Shown here in pieces: positions 1 to 27,100 of a DNA stretch of 64,000 bases. Under the pieces are notes generated by a model. That model was given only the letters and a program-made list of their open reading frames with translations. It had not been told where the DNA came from and ran no database searches. Origin of the DNA: Engraulis encrasicolus (lineage: Eukaryota; Chordata; Actinopteri; Clupeiformes; Engraulidae); contig NC_085878.1 of assembly GCF_034702125.1 (NCBI RefSeq), positions 15,153,240 through 15,217,239 of the forward strand, written 5' to 3'. Numbering within the stretch: position 1 is the stretch's first letter; the number at the start of each line of letters is the position of its first letter. The position numbers were made by a program, and so were the translations under genes.

Positions 1-9
1 TCTCCCTCT

Positions 10-95
<86 letters not shown>
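1..95 (+). repeat. (CT)n microsatellite
   Basis: Nearly pure CT dinucleotide run at the window edge. Confidence 0.97.
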
Positions 96-98
<3 letters not shown>

Positions 99-360
99 CC
101 TCCTTTCCGAGTCGGCGGATGTTTCTCTTTTTGCCGCACTCCTATCCGCCGGCAGGAAGCGAGTGATGTATTCACTGTTGCGGTGGAGGGAGGCTGCTGC
201 ACTATCTTGATGTTTTTTAATGTATGTATACAGTTCTAACAGTAGGCCTTTGAACCCGGCAGATTAAGAGGCAGCAGCTGAGGTCAGAGCAAGTTGGTGG
301 CGGGTGTTTTTTAAAGTGGTAGAGCTGCTTTCCTCTCTCTTCTTATCTCTACCTTCACTT

Positions 361-361
<1 letters not shown>

Positions 362-420
<59 letters not shown>
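362..420 (+). repeat. (CT)n microsatellite
   Basis: CT run with one TTT interruption. Confidence 0.95.
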
Positions 421-421
<1 letters not shown>

Positions 422-650
422 GCCTTTCTTTTCTTTTTGGCCTCCCTTGCCGCGCTTTCATCTCTCCTTCTCGTCCTTCTCCTCTGAGCCGTGTACAGAC
501 GGCCGTGACACGGCATCCTGTGGGCTCTTCCTGTCCCTGAACCTTCATTTCCTGTTTGCCTGCTCTCCCTGGGCACTCGCTCTCCGCTTGCTCTCTCGCC
601 TCGCGCACTCCCCTGTCTAGCGGCCTGCACCTCGCCCTCTCTCTCTCATA

Positions 651-756
<106 letters not shown>

Positions 757-858
757 GACACCGCACTGCTCTCCCTGTTCAGCGTGTCACACACACACAC
801 ACACTGTACGCAACATCTCTCCCCCATTCTTACTCGCACACGCATAAGCGCCCACATG

Positions 859-861
<3 letters not shown>

Positions 862-938
<77 letters not shown>
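862..938 (+). repeat. (CA)n microsatellite
   Basis: About 38 uninterrupted CA units. Confidence 0.97.
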
Positions 939-940
<2 letters not shown>

Positions 941-1083
941 CCTTCATTGTGGCATTTGCTCATTTTCACGGGGCACAAATGTTATCAAGGGACAGGACTG
1001 TCCCGGTCCGTCATCCAGTCTACCATTTTCTTATAAGACCTTGAGATGAGATAGGCCTCGGAACATAGAGTGCGAGTGTGCAA

Positions 1084-1184
1084 TCCCTCGCTCCCTCTCT
1101 CCGTCTCTCTCTCTCGCTCTCTCTCTCTCCCTCTCTCTCCCTCTCTCCGTCTCTCTCTCTCGCTCTCTCTCTCTCCCTCTCTCT
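1084..1184 (+). repeat. imperfect (CT)n with a higher-order repeat
   Basis: CT-rich array in which an approximately 54-bp block beginning ctccgtctctctctctcgct occurs twice. Confidence 0.85.
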
Positions 1185-1393
1185 GTGGTATCGGCCTAAG
1201 AACAAAGACGGTCTAGGAGCGGTTCTCCAGGCTGACTGGCCAAGGGAAGTCACCCCCACCCACCCCACTCTAACCCCTCTCCCCTGTCCTGCTCACGCCT
1301 TCTCCCACTGCAGGCCGGGCCCCCACCCAAGAGCTTGACCCAGATTCAGACGCTCTTCTTTACCCAAGGAGGCCCACACCACGCTTACAAACA

Positions 1394-1509
<116 letters not shown>

Positions 1510-1932
1510 CACGCTCATAGACACAAACATACACGCACGGACAACACACACACACACATGCACACAATACACACATGCACACAATACACACATGCATACA
1601 TGCACACAGGCTATTCACTGAGCTACTCCCACTAGCCTTACGCACACTATGTAATAAGAAATGCCGGCTGAGAGTTACTAGACAATGTGAAAGTCAGACA
1701 CAGTAAACAAGTGAGGTTTTGCATACATTAGCAAAGGCCCTCACTGATCTACCGCCACAGTCTGTGTGTGTGTGTGTGTGTGAGAGTTTGTGCGTGTCAT
1801 TAGTGGACGTGCGTGCGTGCATGTCCACTAATCACATGCAACCACTTGCCTTCATGCCACCTATACCACCCCCCACCACCCCAAAAGCTGTTGTTCACTG
1901 AGCATTTAAGGCCCCCCAGTGTCTGCAGAAGT

Positions 1933-2122
<190 letters not shown>

Positions 2123-2495
2123 AGTGTGCACATCGAAGTGTGTGTGCCTAAGTGTCTATTTTCAAGCCAGTTTGAAAGTGTGGGGCCTGCTCAGGATAGT
2201 CCTTGTAGGTATCCTCTCATGTCTCTCTTTTAAGCAGAGGTGATGGTATTAGCCTATAGCTGTTAAAATCCCCCGTGTGTGGGTCTTGCCCGTTCACACA
2301 TATCTCAACAAAGCTGACGTAGCACTTCCTCAGACCATGTTTATATTGGCAGAATGAATTTCAAACTGCCTGTGAGCTCTGATTTTGCAGCATACACATG
2401 ATGTTCATATGGTTGGCATTGTTGGTGTGCAACAGGTTGATCCATATCCTGTGAGTTTTGTTTACTCAACATGAGTCCTTTGCTTTACTCTACTG

Positions 2496-2864
2496 AAAGG
2501 GACACTGTGTGAGATTTTTAGTTGTTTATTTCCAGAATTCATGCTGCCCATTCACTAATGTTACCTTTTTCATGAATACTTACCACCAGCATCAAATTCT
2601 AAGTATTCATTATGTCTGGAAAAATTGCACTTTTCATACATGAAAAGGGGGATCTTCTCCATGGTCCGCCATTTTGAATTTCCAAAAATAGCCTTGTTTA
2701 GCTGCAAAAATGACTGTACTTGGACCATACTAGAAAATATCTGTGTAATAAGTACAGATATTTCATGTAAAGATCAAATTAAGCAATAGGCAGCCCAATT
2801 TCAATAAGCAGCATAGTTGCAGTAACTTACCTTTTTTGACCATTTCCTGCACAGTGTCCCTTTA
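2496..2864. mobile_element. small inverted-repeat element (MITE-like)
   Basis: aaagggacactgtg near 2496 is mirrored by cacagtgtccctttaa near 2852-2864, bounding about 370 bp with no open frame. No convincing target duplication was seen, so the boundaries and class are tentative. Confidence 0.5.
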
Positions 2865-3448
2865 ATAGAATTCTACTTTAGTAGGCCATTCCATCTCTTT
2901 AGCGTCACAGCCACAGTGGCTTAGCTTGGTGACTACGTCTGCTGTCATCTTGTGGGCAGGAAGCTTGGTGACCTGGCAGTGGCACAATAGGCTGTTAAAA
3001 ATGCCCACATGGTAAGCAGAGTGAGCTCACCCAATGGAGTCCTCTCATTGGAGGAGAATGTAGTGCGGTAACCACTTTGAATGTGTCTGGCCTAACCTCC
3101 TACACTACTATGTTGCTTGTCGGCTTTTTCCCATCAGCATGGTGTCGTCATCACCGCTCTGCAAGCTGTACTGCTCTGAATGTTTTGCCTTTGACACGCC
3201 ATTCAGGTCAGGGGGAGGGAGAAAACTGGCCCTCCTCAATCTTGGGAAACTGTTGTGGAGGTTAACCTTTCTGTGTTACCAAGACAGTTCACAGGCAGCC
3301 AGCCTCTCCACAAAACCACATGACCTACTCAGACTAACCAATAGAATAACTCCTTATTTAAGTGTGTGTGTGCTGTGTGTGTCTTCTCTGCGTGTGTGTC
3401 AAGTTTCTTGGTTCTTTGTCAGTTGGCGTGACGGTGTGTCTTCTCTCT

Positions 3449-3451
<3 letters not shown>

Positions 3452-3489
<38 letters not shown>

Positions 3490-3680
3490 TTCAGTGTGTG
3501 TGTGTCTTCAGTGTGTGTGTGTCTTCAGTGTGTGTGTGTCTTCAGTGTGTGTGTGTCTTCAGTGTGTGTGTGTCTTCAGTGTGTGTCTTCAGTGTGTGTC
3601 TTCAGTGTGTGTCTTCTGTGTGTGTCTTCTGTGTGTGTGTGTGTGTCTTCTGTGTGTGTGTGTGTCTTCTGTGTGCATGT
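3452..3680 (+). repeat. (GT)n grading into a 17-bp / 13-bp minisatellite
   Basis: A GT run is followed by cttcag-containing units spaced exactly 17 bp (3489, 3506, 3523 and on), shortening to about 13-bp units further right. The unit is cttcag plus a GT run. Confidence 0.9.
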
Positions 3681-4177
3681 TTGTGCAAAAGTATGCATGG
3701 TATCTGGCCTCGAGTTTGGATCTTGGGAGCTGCAGAAATCCACAGAGGCCTTGTTTAGTCACATTAGACAGGACCCACAGAGCGCCCTCACTAGTATACA
3801 CCACATGTCCTCTGAAGGCCAGACAAACAAATTCCTAAAAGTTGCATTATGTAGCATAATAACAATAATAATATAATTACCCCAATCTTCTGCTGTTTTC
3901 TGGTGCTGCGTTGCTGTACTTAAAAACCCTGAGAACGGGGCATGCAGTGGGATCGCCACAGAGTTTTGGTTTCCTGAGCTTAGCTTGTTCTCTGTGAGTA
4001 AGTGCATCTCTCAGGGGCTGTGTTTGCCGTTCCCCTTGCCTCCTGTTGTTTATTCAGCGCCGCGTGTTGTTCGCTATGGAATCTGGAATTTAATGTGGAG
4101 GCCGGGACGGGAGAGCTCTGATGTCCTTGCCTTCCATAATTAATTAGAAGCCCTGGTGAGCTGCCTTCTGCGGGCCT

Positions 4178-4337
4178 CTCTCTCTCTCTCTCCCCCTCTC
4201 TCTCTCGTTCTCACTCTCTCTCTCTCCCCCTCTCTCTCTCGTTCTCGCTCTCTCTCTCTCGTTCTCGCTCTCTCTCTCTCTCGTTCTCGCTCTCTCTCTC
4301 TCTCTCCGTCTCTCTCTCGCTCTCTTTCTCTCTCTCT

Positions 4338-4388
<51 letters not shown>
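4178..4388 (+). repeat. (CT)n with CGTTCTCG interruptions
   Basis: About 210 bp of CT-rich sequence with a recurring ctctcgttctcgctctct block. Confidence 0.93.
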
Positions 4389-4390
<2 letters not shown>

Positions 4391-4900
4391 TTATGGGAAA
4401 CTGTTGTGCTGTGTTGCGTTGCGTTGTGTTGTGTTGTGTGCCCTGGCATTTCCAGTGCCCAGTGTCTTAATTGCATCCCTTGTAATCCTCGTGGAATGCC
4501 ACGCAGACGTTGGCCTGCTGTTTTGCTGCTTTGGGCCTTGTTTTTCTTTTTTCCTCTTTTTTGGATTTAATTTACAGACTGGACACAAACACAGACAAAG
4601 GGCTGTCACACACACGCACATTATATGACTGCTGAAGACACTTACTGTTTTCACCCATCATACAGTTGCCTAACAAAACCTGCTATGTCATGTTTCCCAT
4701 CCACGTTGCCTCGAATCATATTAGCAAAGCTAGGCTGCAACAATAGGTTTTCCATTGGTTGACCAGGACGGTGTTTCTTACCCGGTGTGCGTTTCTCGAC
4801 AACACAGTTGCTAACTGGTTAGCAATGATGCTTTTGAGAAACTGGGTTCAGGCTTTATTTCATAGGCTCTGGCACAGGTGAGGCACTGACATAGTGGTGG

Positions 4901-5276
4901 TAGGGATGCACGATTAAGGCAAAGATGGTCATCATGATTATCGGGGTCAAAATTATAAATCACATGAATAAACAACTGAATTTTGTGCAGTATGTTATTA
5001 AAAATCAAATATGAAATATAACCAATATTGTATAAGGGATGAATAAAATAAAACTGAATTGTAATAGCTGTGTAAAACACAATAAGATGAGGCTTAGGTG
5101 GGCCCACAGATTTTTGGCCATAAATACAAGACTGTCAACATGTTCTGGCTTTAAGGATGCCAGAAGGCAGGTCAATGTTTTCCCCCCGGTGCACTCCCAA
5201 TTAAATCGTCATGGCCACAATTAATAATAGCCAAAATCACCATTTTTGATTCATTTCAATTAATTGTGCAGCCCTG
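4901..5276. mobile_element. hAT-like MITE
   Basis: The ends are TAGGGATGCACGATTAA and, at the right, TTAATTGTGCAGCCCTG. The flanking octamers catagtgg (4890-4897) and cataatgg (5277-5284) differ at one base, as expected of an old hAT 8-bp target duplication, although three extra bases lie between the left octamer and the repeat. No coding capacity. Confidence 0.6.
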
Positions 5277-5794
5277 CATAATGGCACAAAAATGGCAACA
5301 GTAGCACCCTATTCTTTTCTCCAAGCCCTCCAAAGCAATTACTTCTTTATGAAACACGGGCACAGCTGTGCCTAAGATGTTGCTATTTATTACAGGATTA
5401 GTGTATACTTGTATCTTGACATAGGGGCTAACATCCTTTTCTCATATAGGAATTTCCTGTTTAAAAGCACTGTCGTTCACCATTGCCATGTGTGTAGCAG
5501 CGTTCTTGATTAGTTTTTGCTGTGTGTGCCGTGCTGTGTATGTTTCTGTGATGTGAAAATGCCGGAACCGGCGCACACATGCATGCATGGCCCATACCTA
5601 GGCCAACACAACACGGCACAAGACAAGTCTGCCAGCAGTTTGATGGCGAGCCAGCGCAGCCTTGCAAAGGAACTGAGCCCCTCATTAGTGTCAACAAGGG
5701 TGGATGTTTGCGGAATCGGGAAAGGTTTTCTAGATGGTACCGATTAGACGAGCAGAGGCCCTAAAGCGTCTCCTTACTCATTACAGAAGGTTCT

Positions 5795-5829
<35 letters not shown>

Positions 5830-6305
5830 GTTTTCGTTCATGCACCCCCCCTTTCTTATTTCAAAGGCCTTGGAAAAGCTAGCTTGGCGATTTTTAGCCC
5901 TCGCCACTTCCACCGCGCCTGAGAACAGTCTGAAGAATGTGTCCATAAGATGTATGTGTACGTGTGTGTGTGTCTGTGTGTGTAGGGTGGGGGGGAGCGT
6001 ATCAACCATAAGTACTTGCAGATGTTAGTGAGAGTTCATCAGCTCCACGGATGAGGTAGGGGAAAAAACGGTCCCTAGAAAGCGTTGGGAGCGAACCGGA
6101 AGCCAAATTTCGACATGTTTCCTCATGCCATAAATTAAGCTTTGTGACCTTGAGCAAATTGCTATGTTGAAAGAGTAACGGCCTTAGCCGTGCTACCGAG
6201 TCGAGTCCCTTCCTATGATTAGAAAGCATGTTGCCGTCACGGCTGCTTGAGATTGTATTGGTGTGGACGTGCTTACAATTGCCCAGGAGAGAAATCTTTT
6301 TGAAA

Positions 6306-6338
6306 GAAAGAGAGAGAAAGAAAGAAAGAAAGAAAGAA
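6306..6338 (+). repeat. (GAAA)n microsatellite
   Basis: Short GAAA/GA purine run. Confidence 0.85.
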
Positions 6339-6760
6339 CACGCGCACAGCAGCAGTGTCAGTTGTTGTAGCTCTGAATTGTTTGTGGCGCGCCAAGCTCT
6401 ATTTTGGTCTGACATTCATTTCTGTAATTGTCTCCTCCATCCCTCCCTCCCTCTCTCTCTGCTCCCCCATGGCTTTATAGATATGTGCGTGCATGTGTGT
6501 GTGTACGTGTCTGTCAGTCAGTCTGTGGTGGGGGGGTATAGCTGGGTGTTGGAAGGATATGCTAATGCTCTGCCGCTGAAAATACTTGATGGGCGTGCCT
6601 GCGAAGAACAGCTGCTTTTGTCCCGAGCCTCGCCAGTGTAGTGACCTTGCCTCTGCTCTGCTCTGCCACGCTGAAATGGAACACCAGCCATTTTGTAATC
6701 GCTGTCCCTCTGCCAAGGCACACCCTCAGTGGCAACACACACACAGACACTCCCTCTCTT

Positions 6761-6982
6761 TTTTAAATCTCTCTCTCTCCTTTTAACTCTCCCTCTATCT
6801 TTCCTTCTCACTCTCCCTCTCTCTCTTTCAACCACTCTCTCTTACTCACTCCCTCTCTGTCGCTCTTCTGCATCCTCTCTCTCTCTTCCTCTCCCTTGCA
6901 TCCTCTCACTCTTCCCCTCTTTCTCCTGCGTCCTCTCTCTCTCTTCCTCTCTCCCTCTCTTTCTCTGTGTCTCTCTTACTCA
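6761..6982 (+). repeat. degenerate CT-rich tract
   Basis: About 220 bp of interrupted CT-rich pyrimidine sequence including a repeated cctctctctctcttcctct block. Confidence 0.85.
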
Positions 6983-7007
6983 CACATACATACACACACA
7001 CACACAC

Positions 7008-8386
7008 CAGTGCTTGACACTAACTTTTTCGCTTACCAGCCATTTTGGCTAGTGGTTTTCCTGACTCACTAGCCATTGGGCCTTTTCACTAGCCACAATT
7101 TTCTTAGCCATCATAGCAGCTTTAATTAATTATATAATAGGCTGTAGGCCCTAATAATGTAATGTAGGCTAATATGATATAATATAGGCCTAATATAATA
7201 TAATATAATATAATATAATATAATATAATATAATATAGGGCAATTAGAATTGTTAGGCCTATTAACTGGTCCATGCATGCATGCTATGCAAAGAACAGAT
7301 TTACTGATCTGAGGAATGGCATAGCCTATAGTAGCCTATATTTAGGCTACCATGCAGAAACACCAAGCACAGTGTTGTGGAAGGGCACAAATGTAAGCTA
7401 CACGAGAGCAAAATATTTTCGTCTTTAATCTGGAGGGACTTCTTCATATCATATAGGCCTATCTGTGGAGGTCGCCGTCCAAATTCATGCGCAAAGTAGA
7501 TAGCCTAAAGTCATTGCCAAGTTGACCGGTCCTCGGACATGGATGTGGAATAACACCTCTTCTGGAATATTTGCTTATAAAAGTATCCACTAGAAAGCAC
7601 ACACAGATGCGGTAACTAGCCTACAGAAGGGGCTACGACTTCCTTTCATTCCGTTTAATAGTGAGTTGTAAAATACAAACGGGCGAGACGGGCACCTGCG
7701 AAGGGACATGCAATGGGATGCTTTTGTGCAGTCTGGAAGGCTACTACTGCGCGTTTTTTTAAGAACGGTTTGACAGTCGGGAACAACAGCACAAGAAACA
7801 TGGAGGAATATTAAGGTATGAAGACACAGGCAAACCAGAAAATAATTTAAACCAAACATTATTAATGCCGCATGTGTCCTTGTCTTATCACTGCGCTAAT
7901 GAGACTTTCACAAGAGTAAGACAGACTGACATGTTTTCCTCTCGCTTTGGTCATTTTAATGACCACTACTACTAAGTAGGCTATTGTAGTAATGACAGAT
8001 CGCAAAACAGGTCAGTTGAGATGAACTTCTCTACTTTATTTTCACGTGAAGGTTTCCAGTGACATTTCGAAGCGCACGCTGATGTCTCGGTAGCTCGCTG
8101 TCACTCCTCTTCGCAAGACTAGCTCTAGGCCTATCAGATTCCTGGCTTGCGTGAGACACAGGTGACACGTGACACAGGTGCTTCATGGGTATTGTAGGCT
8201 CGCGAAATCGCATTGTATTGCTTTTGTAGCAAAGACGGTCCGAAGAAAAAAACTACAAAATGCGGTGCCTCATCATTCAGAATAGTAACGGACCCGCCAA
8301 AATGGCTAGTGAACCTTCGGTATCTACTAGCCAACGCCGACTTTCACCCGCATTTGGCTACCTGGCGTGTGTTAGTGTTAAGCCCT

Positions 8387-8387
<1 letters not shown>
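7008..8387. mobile_element. hAT-like non-autonomous element inserted in a (CA)n array
   Basis: The left end CAGTGCTTGACACTAAC matches the reverse complement of the right end (GTTAGTGTTAAGCCCTG). Sub-terminal GCCATTTTGGCTAGTG and CAAAATGGCTAGTGAAC are also mirrored. Both flanks are (CA)n, so the 8-bp duplication would read acacacac. About 1.38 kb; no transposase found. An internal (TAATA)n array lies at 7191-7237. Confidence 0.7.
7191..7237 (+). repeat. (TAATA)n pentanucleotide microsatellite
   Basis: About nine perfect 5-bp units inside the hAT-like element at 7008-8387. Confidence 0.9.

Positions 8388-8446
<59 letters not shown>
8388..8446 (+). repeat. (CA)n microsatellite
   Basis: About 29 CA units immediately right of the hAT-like element. 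It is probably part of the same array into which that element inserted. Confidence 0.95.
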
Positions 8447-8736
8447 AAATGCAGACAGGCAAATCAGCTCAGCGACATGCGGTGGCCACCCGTCCCCTGT
8501 GGTGCTTCTGGGTAATGCCACACTGTGTTTTCCGTGTGTGTGTGTGTGTGTCTGCGTGCGTGCGCGCATTTTCCCAGTGTGTGTGTGTGTACTGGTGGGG
8601 CAGGCAGGACAGGAGGGAGACTGAGGGGAATTCACCTGGGAGTTCTGGGTTTCACTTGACCTTCAAAAATGTCTAGAGACCGCAAACAGCTCCGCTCAGT
8701 CACGCAAGCACACACACAAATGACATGCGCGCACGC

Positions 8737-8737
<1 letters not shown>

Positions 8738-8827
<90 letters not shown>
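8738..8827 (+). repeat. (CA)n microsatellite
   Basis: About 45 uninterrupted CA units. Confidence 0.96.
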
Positions 8828-8829
<2 letters not shown>

Positions 8830-9083
8830 AGCACACATAAGCACACACGCACAAAGACACACAAGTTGCACAAAGTCTTGAAAGGAAAGACGGCAAGTGA
8901 AAAAGGTCACGTACCTCTGACATTTAGTTAGTAGGTGAGATCCTGGAGCTTGGGAACTCCTGGATGAATTTTAACTGCAAGTAAACGGGTTTTAAGTAAA
9001 TGGGCAGTGATCCATACCTGTTGTATGCACTGCTGATTGTGTGCCTGTGTGTACGTGTGTGTTTTATGTCCCTGTGTTCTTGA

Positions 9084-22657
<13,574 letters not shown>

Positions 22658-24136
22658 CAGGAGAAGCAAATCCGCCCCGCAGTGTGCGTGCTGCGGCCTC
22701 TTTCAATCTTTCACCCTTTCATAGAAATACCAGACAGAACATATGGTAAGGGCTAGCTGGTTTGAAGTGGAGAATACTTTTCTTTGAAGAAAAAAAAGCA
22801 AAACCTATATATTATATAGTTAAAGATGAAAAAAGAACTTCCTATCGTTTTTTTTTCTTTACCACTGTTAAAGTGGGAAACATCTTTTTAACCGGGGGAA
22901 AAAAACACACAACTTGCACTTTCATCCTTCAAGTTTTTATGCTTTTTTGTTTGGGATGTAAGAAAGCAACGTGGCTTTGCTTTGAAGCGTACCCACCTCA
23001 GCCCCCCTCAGACCCGAGGAGCAAAATAAAGGGGAGTGGAGACAGAGGGACAGACAAAGTATTTTTCTTCAATTTTATTTTTTAAATACTTCAGAACTAT
23101 TTGATGAGAAGGAAAAAAAATGATTGCAAGAGAGATGCCCTCCCCTCGCCCACCCAGTTGGCACAGTGGTGGACAAGGAACTTCAGGGCTAGCCAAGAAA
23201 AGGCTTAAAGGGGAGCAAAAAAAAACGGACAAGTCGGAGGTGCGGTGAGCAGTTTCTGTCAAGCTATCGAGAATATAACAAGACACAGACTCAAGAGGGC
23301 GCATTGGAGGCACCTTCAAGCTCTCCTTGCCCCCTTTTCTCTTCCTGGAGAGGACGAGCCTGTCCGGTGGACATGTATGCCCACCTGACGTGGCAGCACT
23401 CCAGGCTGTCCCAGATCCAGCCAGGGCTGCCTCGGAATACGCGCAGAGCCCAGCCCCCGGGGGCCTGCGTCTGCGCCTGGGCTGGGGACCGAGAGTCGAA
23501 CACGACAGCATGCGCTGTGGAGGGGGGTGAGGGCCTTGCAACAGAGGCTTCAGTGTGGGCAGGAGGGGGCCATGGACGAAAGACTGGCTATAGCACGAAG
23601 GTATAGCCACCCAGCATGAGACCCAAAGAGCCCCCTGCAGCCCCCATCTACCCACCCACCAACACTCCCCTCCCACCCAACAGGAGAGGGCCGCCATCCG
23701 GGCCCTGCATGTGGGGGCAGCCCTCGGCCCCCAGGGGAGTCAACGTGAGCCCCAGCCCCTGTAATGCCTGCGCATAACCTGCAAACTGACTGCTTCAGGA
23801 GAAAAACGTCAACAAATGAGAAAAAAAAACATGACGAGGACAACACGTTATACAAAAAGAATGTTTTAAAAATCAAGAGGCAAAGACTTCTAAAAGAATG
23901 GTGTTTTAGTGGAGATTTTTTTTGTCTATTTCTTTACTTGGGCATTTCATTGTTTCTCTTTCTGAGGACGTGACTTGAAACACTACAGAGCCAACATTAG
24001 TTTAATGGAAAAAAATGAGAAAAAAAAAAAAAAAATTGTATTCCGTAAATGATGTACAGTTTTTATATTCGTTAACCAATGTATTCTCGCTGCCTTCTAG
24101 ATAATTTATTTTGCCACACATTACTGCACAGTTGTA

Positions 24137-24193
24137 AATAAATATTGTACTGTAACATCACTCAGTTAAGTGTAAAAAAAATAAATGAATAAA
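24137..24193 (+). terminator. ankrd11: proximal poly(A) signals of ankrd11
   Basis: AATAAA occurs at 24137-24142, 24180-24185 and 24188-24193, about 1.5 kb after the stop codon. GT-containing sequence (tttgtatgta) follows shortly downstream, as expected of a cleavage site. Confidence 0.55.
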
Positions 24194-27100
24194 AATTATC
24201 TTTGTATGTACAGTTCACTTTTGGGCAGCACTCCCCCCACCCCCACCCCGAGCATCCCTTCCATGGGCCAAAATGTGTACACATTGTCAGTATGTAAAAA
24301 AGACGCTTCAGTGTGTGGCCCCAAAGGTCCGGCCCAGGTCTGGCTGGAAGGTGGCCCTGGTTGGCAACAGAAGTCATTGTTATTGAGCTAACACCCCCTT
24401 CACTCTTTCCAATGGAAGCTCCCTAGTTGTAAAAGGGCCACTACCATAGTCTTCAGATGTAGCAGTGTGGTTACTGAATTATTTAAGAGGAAAAAAATAG
24501 AGGTATTTTATTCATTGCTTTATTATACAACTATCTTATCTTTGGAGGAAGAAAAATAAAACCAAGAAAATGCCTTTTTACAGTCAATATTTTGATTTTT
24601 CTCATATGCTGCACAAGTGAACTAAATAGGAACATCAGGCAATATCCATAACCCAGACGTTACCTGGCTCAGATTTAGAGACCGTCATACGATCCGTTCA
24701 ATACAGAGATATTTGACTTCTATCCCAGTGGCAGCATCGTTATCACCTATCTTTTTCCTTTAGTGTTTATTCATCTTCTGGTCTAGACTTGGCAAGAGTC
24801 TGTGAAGAACTCAATAGCTTTAACTTACAGCCTAATAGCAGAGTTATAGTTTAAAGATCCCTGGTTATTTCTCTGGCACATGATTTAACTGTATGAATGA
24901 ACAGACTATGTTTTTAAGATTCTAGTTTGGAACTAGCAGATGCACCATCTTTAATGCGAGTGGGTTTTTAAACAGGTTAATCTTGTATGCAACTTCTCAA
25001 GCTTGTTGTTCTTTTTTCCCCCAAAGGATTCATCTAAGCTTCTGTTTGATCGTAGAATAGCATATCTATCAGTGTTTTGTTATAGTTAAACGAGAATACT
25101 AAATTTGCTCAAGTCCCAGATTTTTCCCAAATAGAAAGGAATTTTAAGTTTTTGCCTCACCTAAAGAGCCATTGTCGAAAAAAGAAAAACAGAAAGGCCC
25201 AACTTGTCATTCAAGAAATCAAGTCATGTTTGATATTTTAGCTTATGTGTTGAAAGGTTTTAATGAAAACAAGCCTTTCGGTTTCTTGTCCTTGCTTTTA
25301 CTGTCAGTGCTTCTGAACCTATCCAACGAGCAGGCAAATCTCCCCCACCCTCGTGTTAACTTGAACTGCGTGAAAAGTTTTTTATTATTATTATTTCTGT
25401 ATGTTCTCAGTGTTTTTTCTATAGTTTTTACTTCTTTTGCCCCTTCACATATTCCCAGATGCTGCGCTCTCTTGGTGTGTGTGTGCGTGCGTGCGTGCGT
25501 GCGTGCGTGCGTATGAATGCCTTGTTGATGACTGAGTGAGACCTGTTCTCATACCCTTTTATCCTTGTCAGCCCAAATCAGAAGGAAGTAATCGGACACC
25601 AGGCAGACTAAGAAGGGGTAGTGGTGTAGTGGAGGTGATGATTGAGACGTAGTCATGTAGTGTTTTTAGTTTGCTTCCCACGGCTAACTTTATTCTTTGT
25701 TTTTCTCTGTGATTTTGCTTTCTCCCCCCATTTCTTGCTTGATTTCCTAACAGGTCCTGCTCTTTAGTGTTATTTTTTTACCCGCTTGTCATGTAGTGAG
25801 TCCTTGTGTTTGATTATTTCTGTTTAGTTTGTGACGTGGTATTTGTCTCTATATGCCCTTTTGTCTGGTTGCAGCAGGTTCGACTAAAGCATTGGTCTTT
25901 TTGTACAATTTGAAGTGCAAAGGAGATTTACAAAGTCTTCACTTTCACCAAAATCAACTGCATATTCTAAGTCCAAAACAGCTGTCACTTTTCTTCTGAG
26001 AGGATTTTGATTTTCAACAAGATTTTGAATTAATCTTTCGATTTCATTTCCTATTGGTCTGATGATTTGTTTTTGGTTGCTAAAATGAGTTGTGTTTTCA
26101 AAATGGTACATTCAGTGTTTGCCGTCGTCTTGTGGGTCTGATTTCTTTTTCCTCCCCTTCATGAAACATAACGTACAGTGGCATGTCATTCACTTGGTTT
26201 ATAATCGGAAAAGTCTTTGGTTTGTAATTCCCCGTGCGCTCTCAGTTTTGTTTACAAAGTGACTTTTTGTGTTTTGGTTATTGTTTTTGTTCCTACTCAG
26301 TTTCTCAAAACCTTAATCACAAAAAGATTTATTTTGACATCCCTCCTCCCTCTTCTAAAACAAAGGCTTGAAATTATGATCATAGCGCCATTCCACAAAA
26401 TCCCTTTTCGAGATTCTTTATTTTTCAGAGTGATATTTTCAATTCTCCTTCCTTCTTTTAGAACCAGTCTGTGACTTCTCTGGGTTTTAAGGTCAGGGCT
26501 TACCTTCTGCAGATTCACTCACAGATAACTTCATGAATATAGAATAGTTAGTGCCGGTGACAACCACACTCATTTGAAACTCATGGCTGGGTTGTCTTTC
26601 CCTTGCTGATACTTTTGCTCTGATTCGATTGAGCTGCTGCTTCTTCATCCCCACCATACTCACAAATGCCCATACTATATCTCCAATAAGGCTAACTAAC
26701 AGCGAAGCACTTACAGTACTTATGACCAAGCCAGTGACCCAGGACCTAGCCTAGCCATTGACCTCTCAATCCGCAACACGTTACCTCTACTTACGCATAG
26801 ACAACTTGGTTTGCTCTTTTTTGTTGTTTTTTGTCGTTTTTAATGACATTTAATTATTATATTTAAATCAGTTTAATTTTATCAGTCACAATTTCAAGCC
26901 TTGTTTTTCTCCTTTTTCATTTAAACATAAACAATAGCTGTTTCTTTAGGAAAATGGACAATGACTAATACAAAAAGCATGGAGAAGTACTCTATAAAAA
27001 TGGTGAGAAATAACCTATTTATTATCTTTCTTACACCTGTGGTATGTTTGAGTGGACGGTCTCCGCTGTGTAAATTTCCCTCTTGTAATGTGTGAAACGA

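Noticed and set aside
3489..3680. Regular cttcag-spaced array as a CRISPR-like repeat
   Set aside because: The units are 17 then 13 bp with no unique spacers. It is a GT-derived minisatellite in a vertebrate intron.
7590..7859. 89-codon minus-strand frame inside the hAT-like element
   Set aside because: No similarity to hAT transposase motifs and no splice or domain support.
23008..23697. 229-codon minus-strand frame in the ankrd11 3'UTR
   Set aside because: Low-complexity Pro/Trp/Cys composition from GC-rich UTR sequence, no recognisable domain, antisense to a supported UTR.
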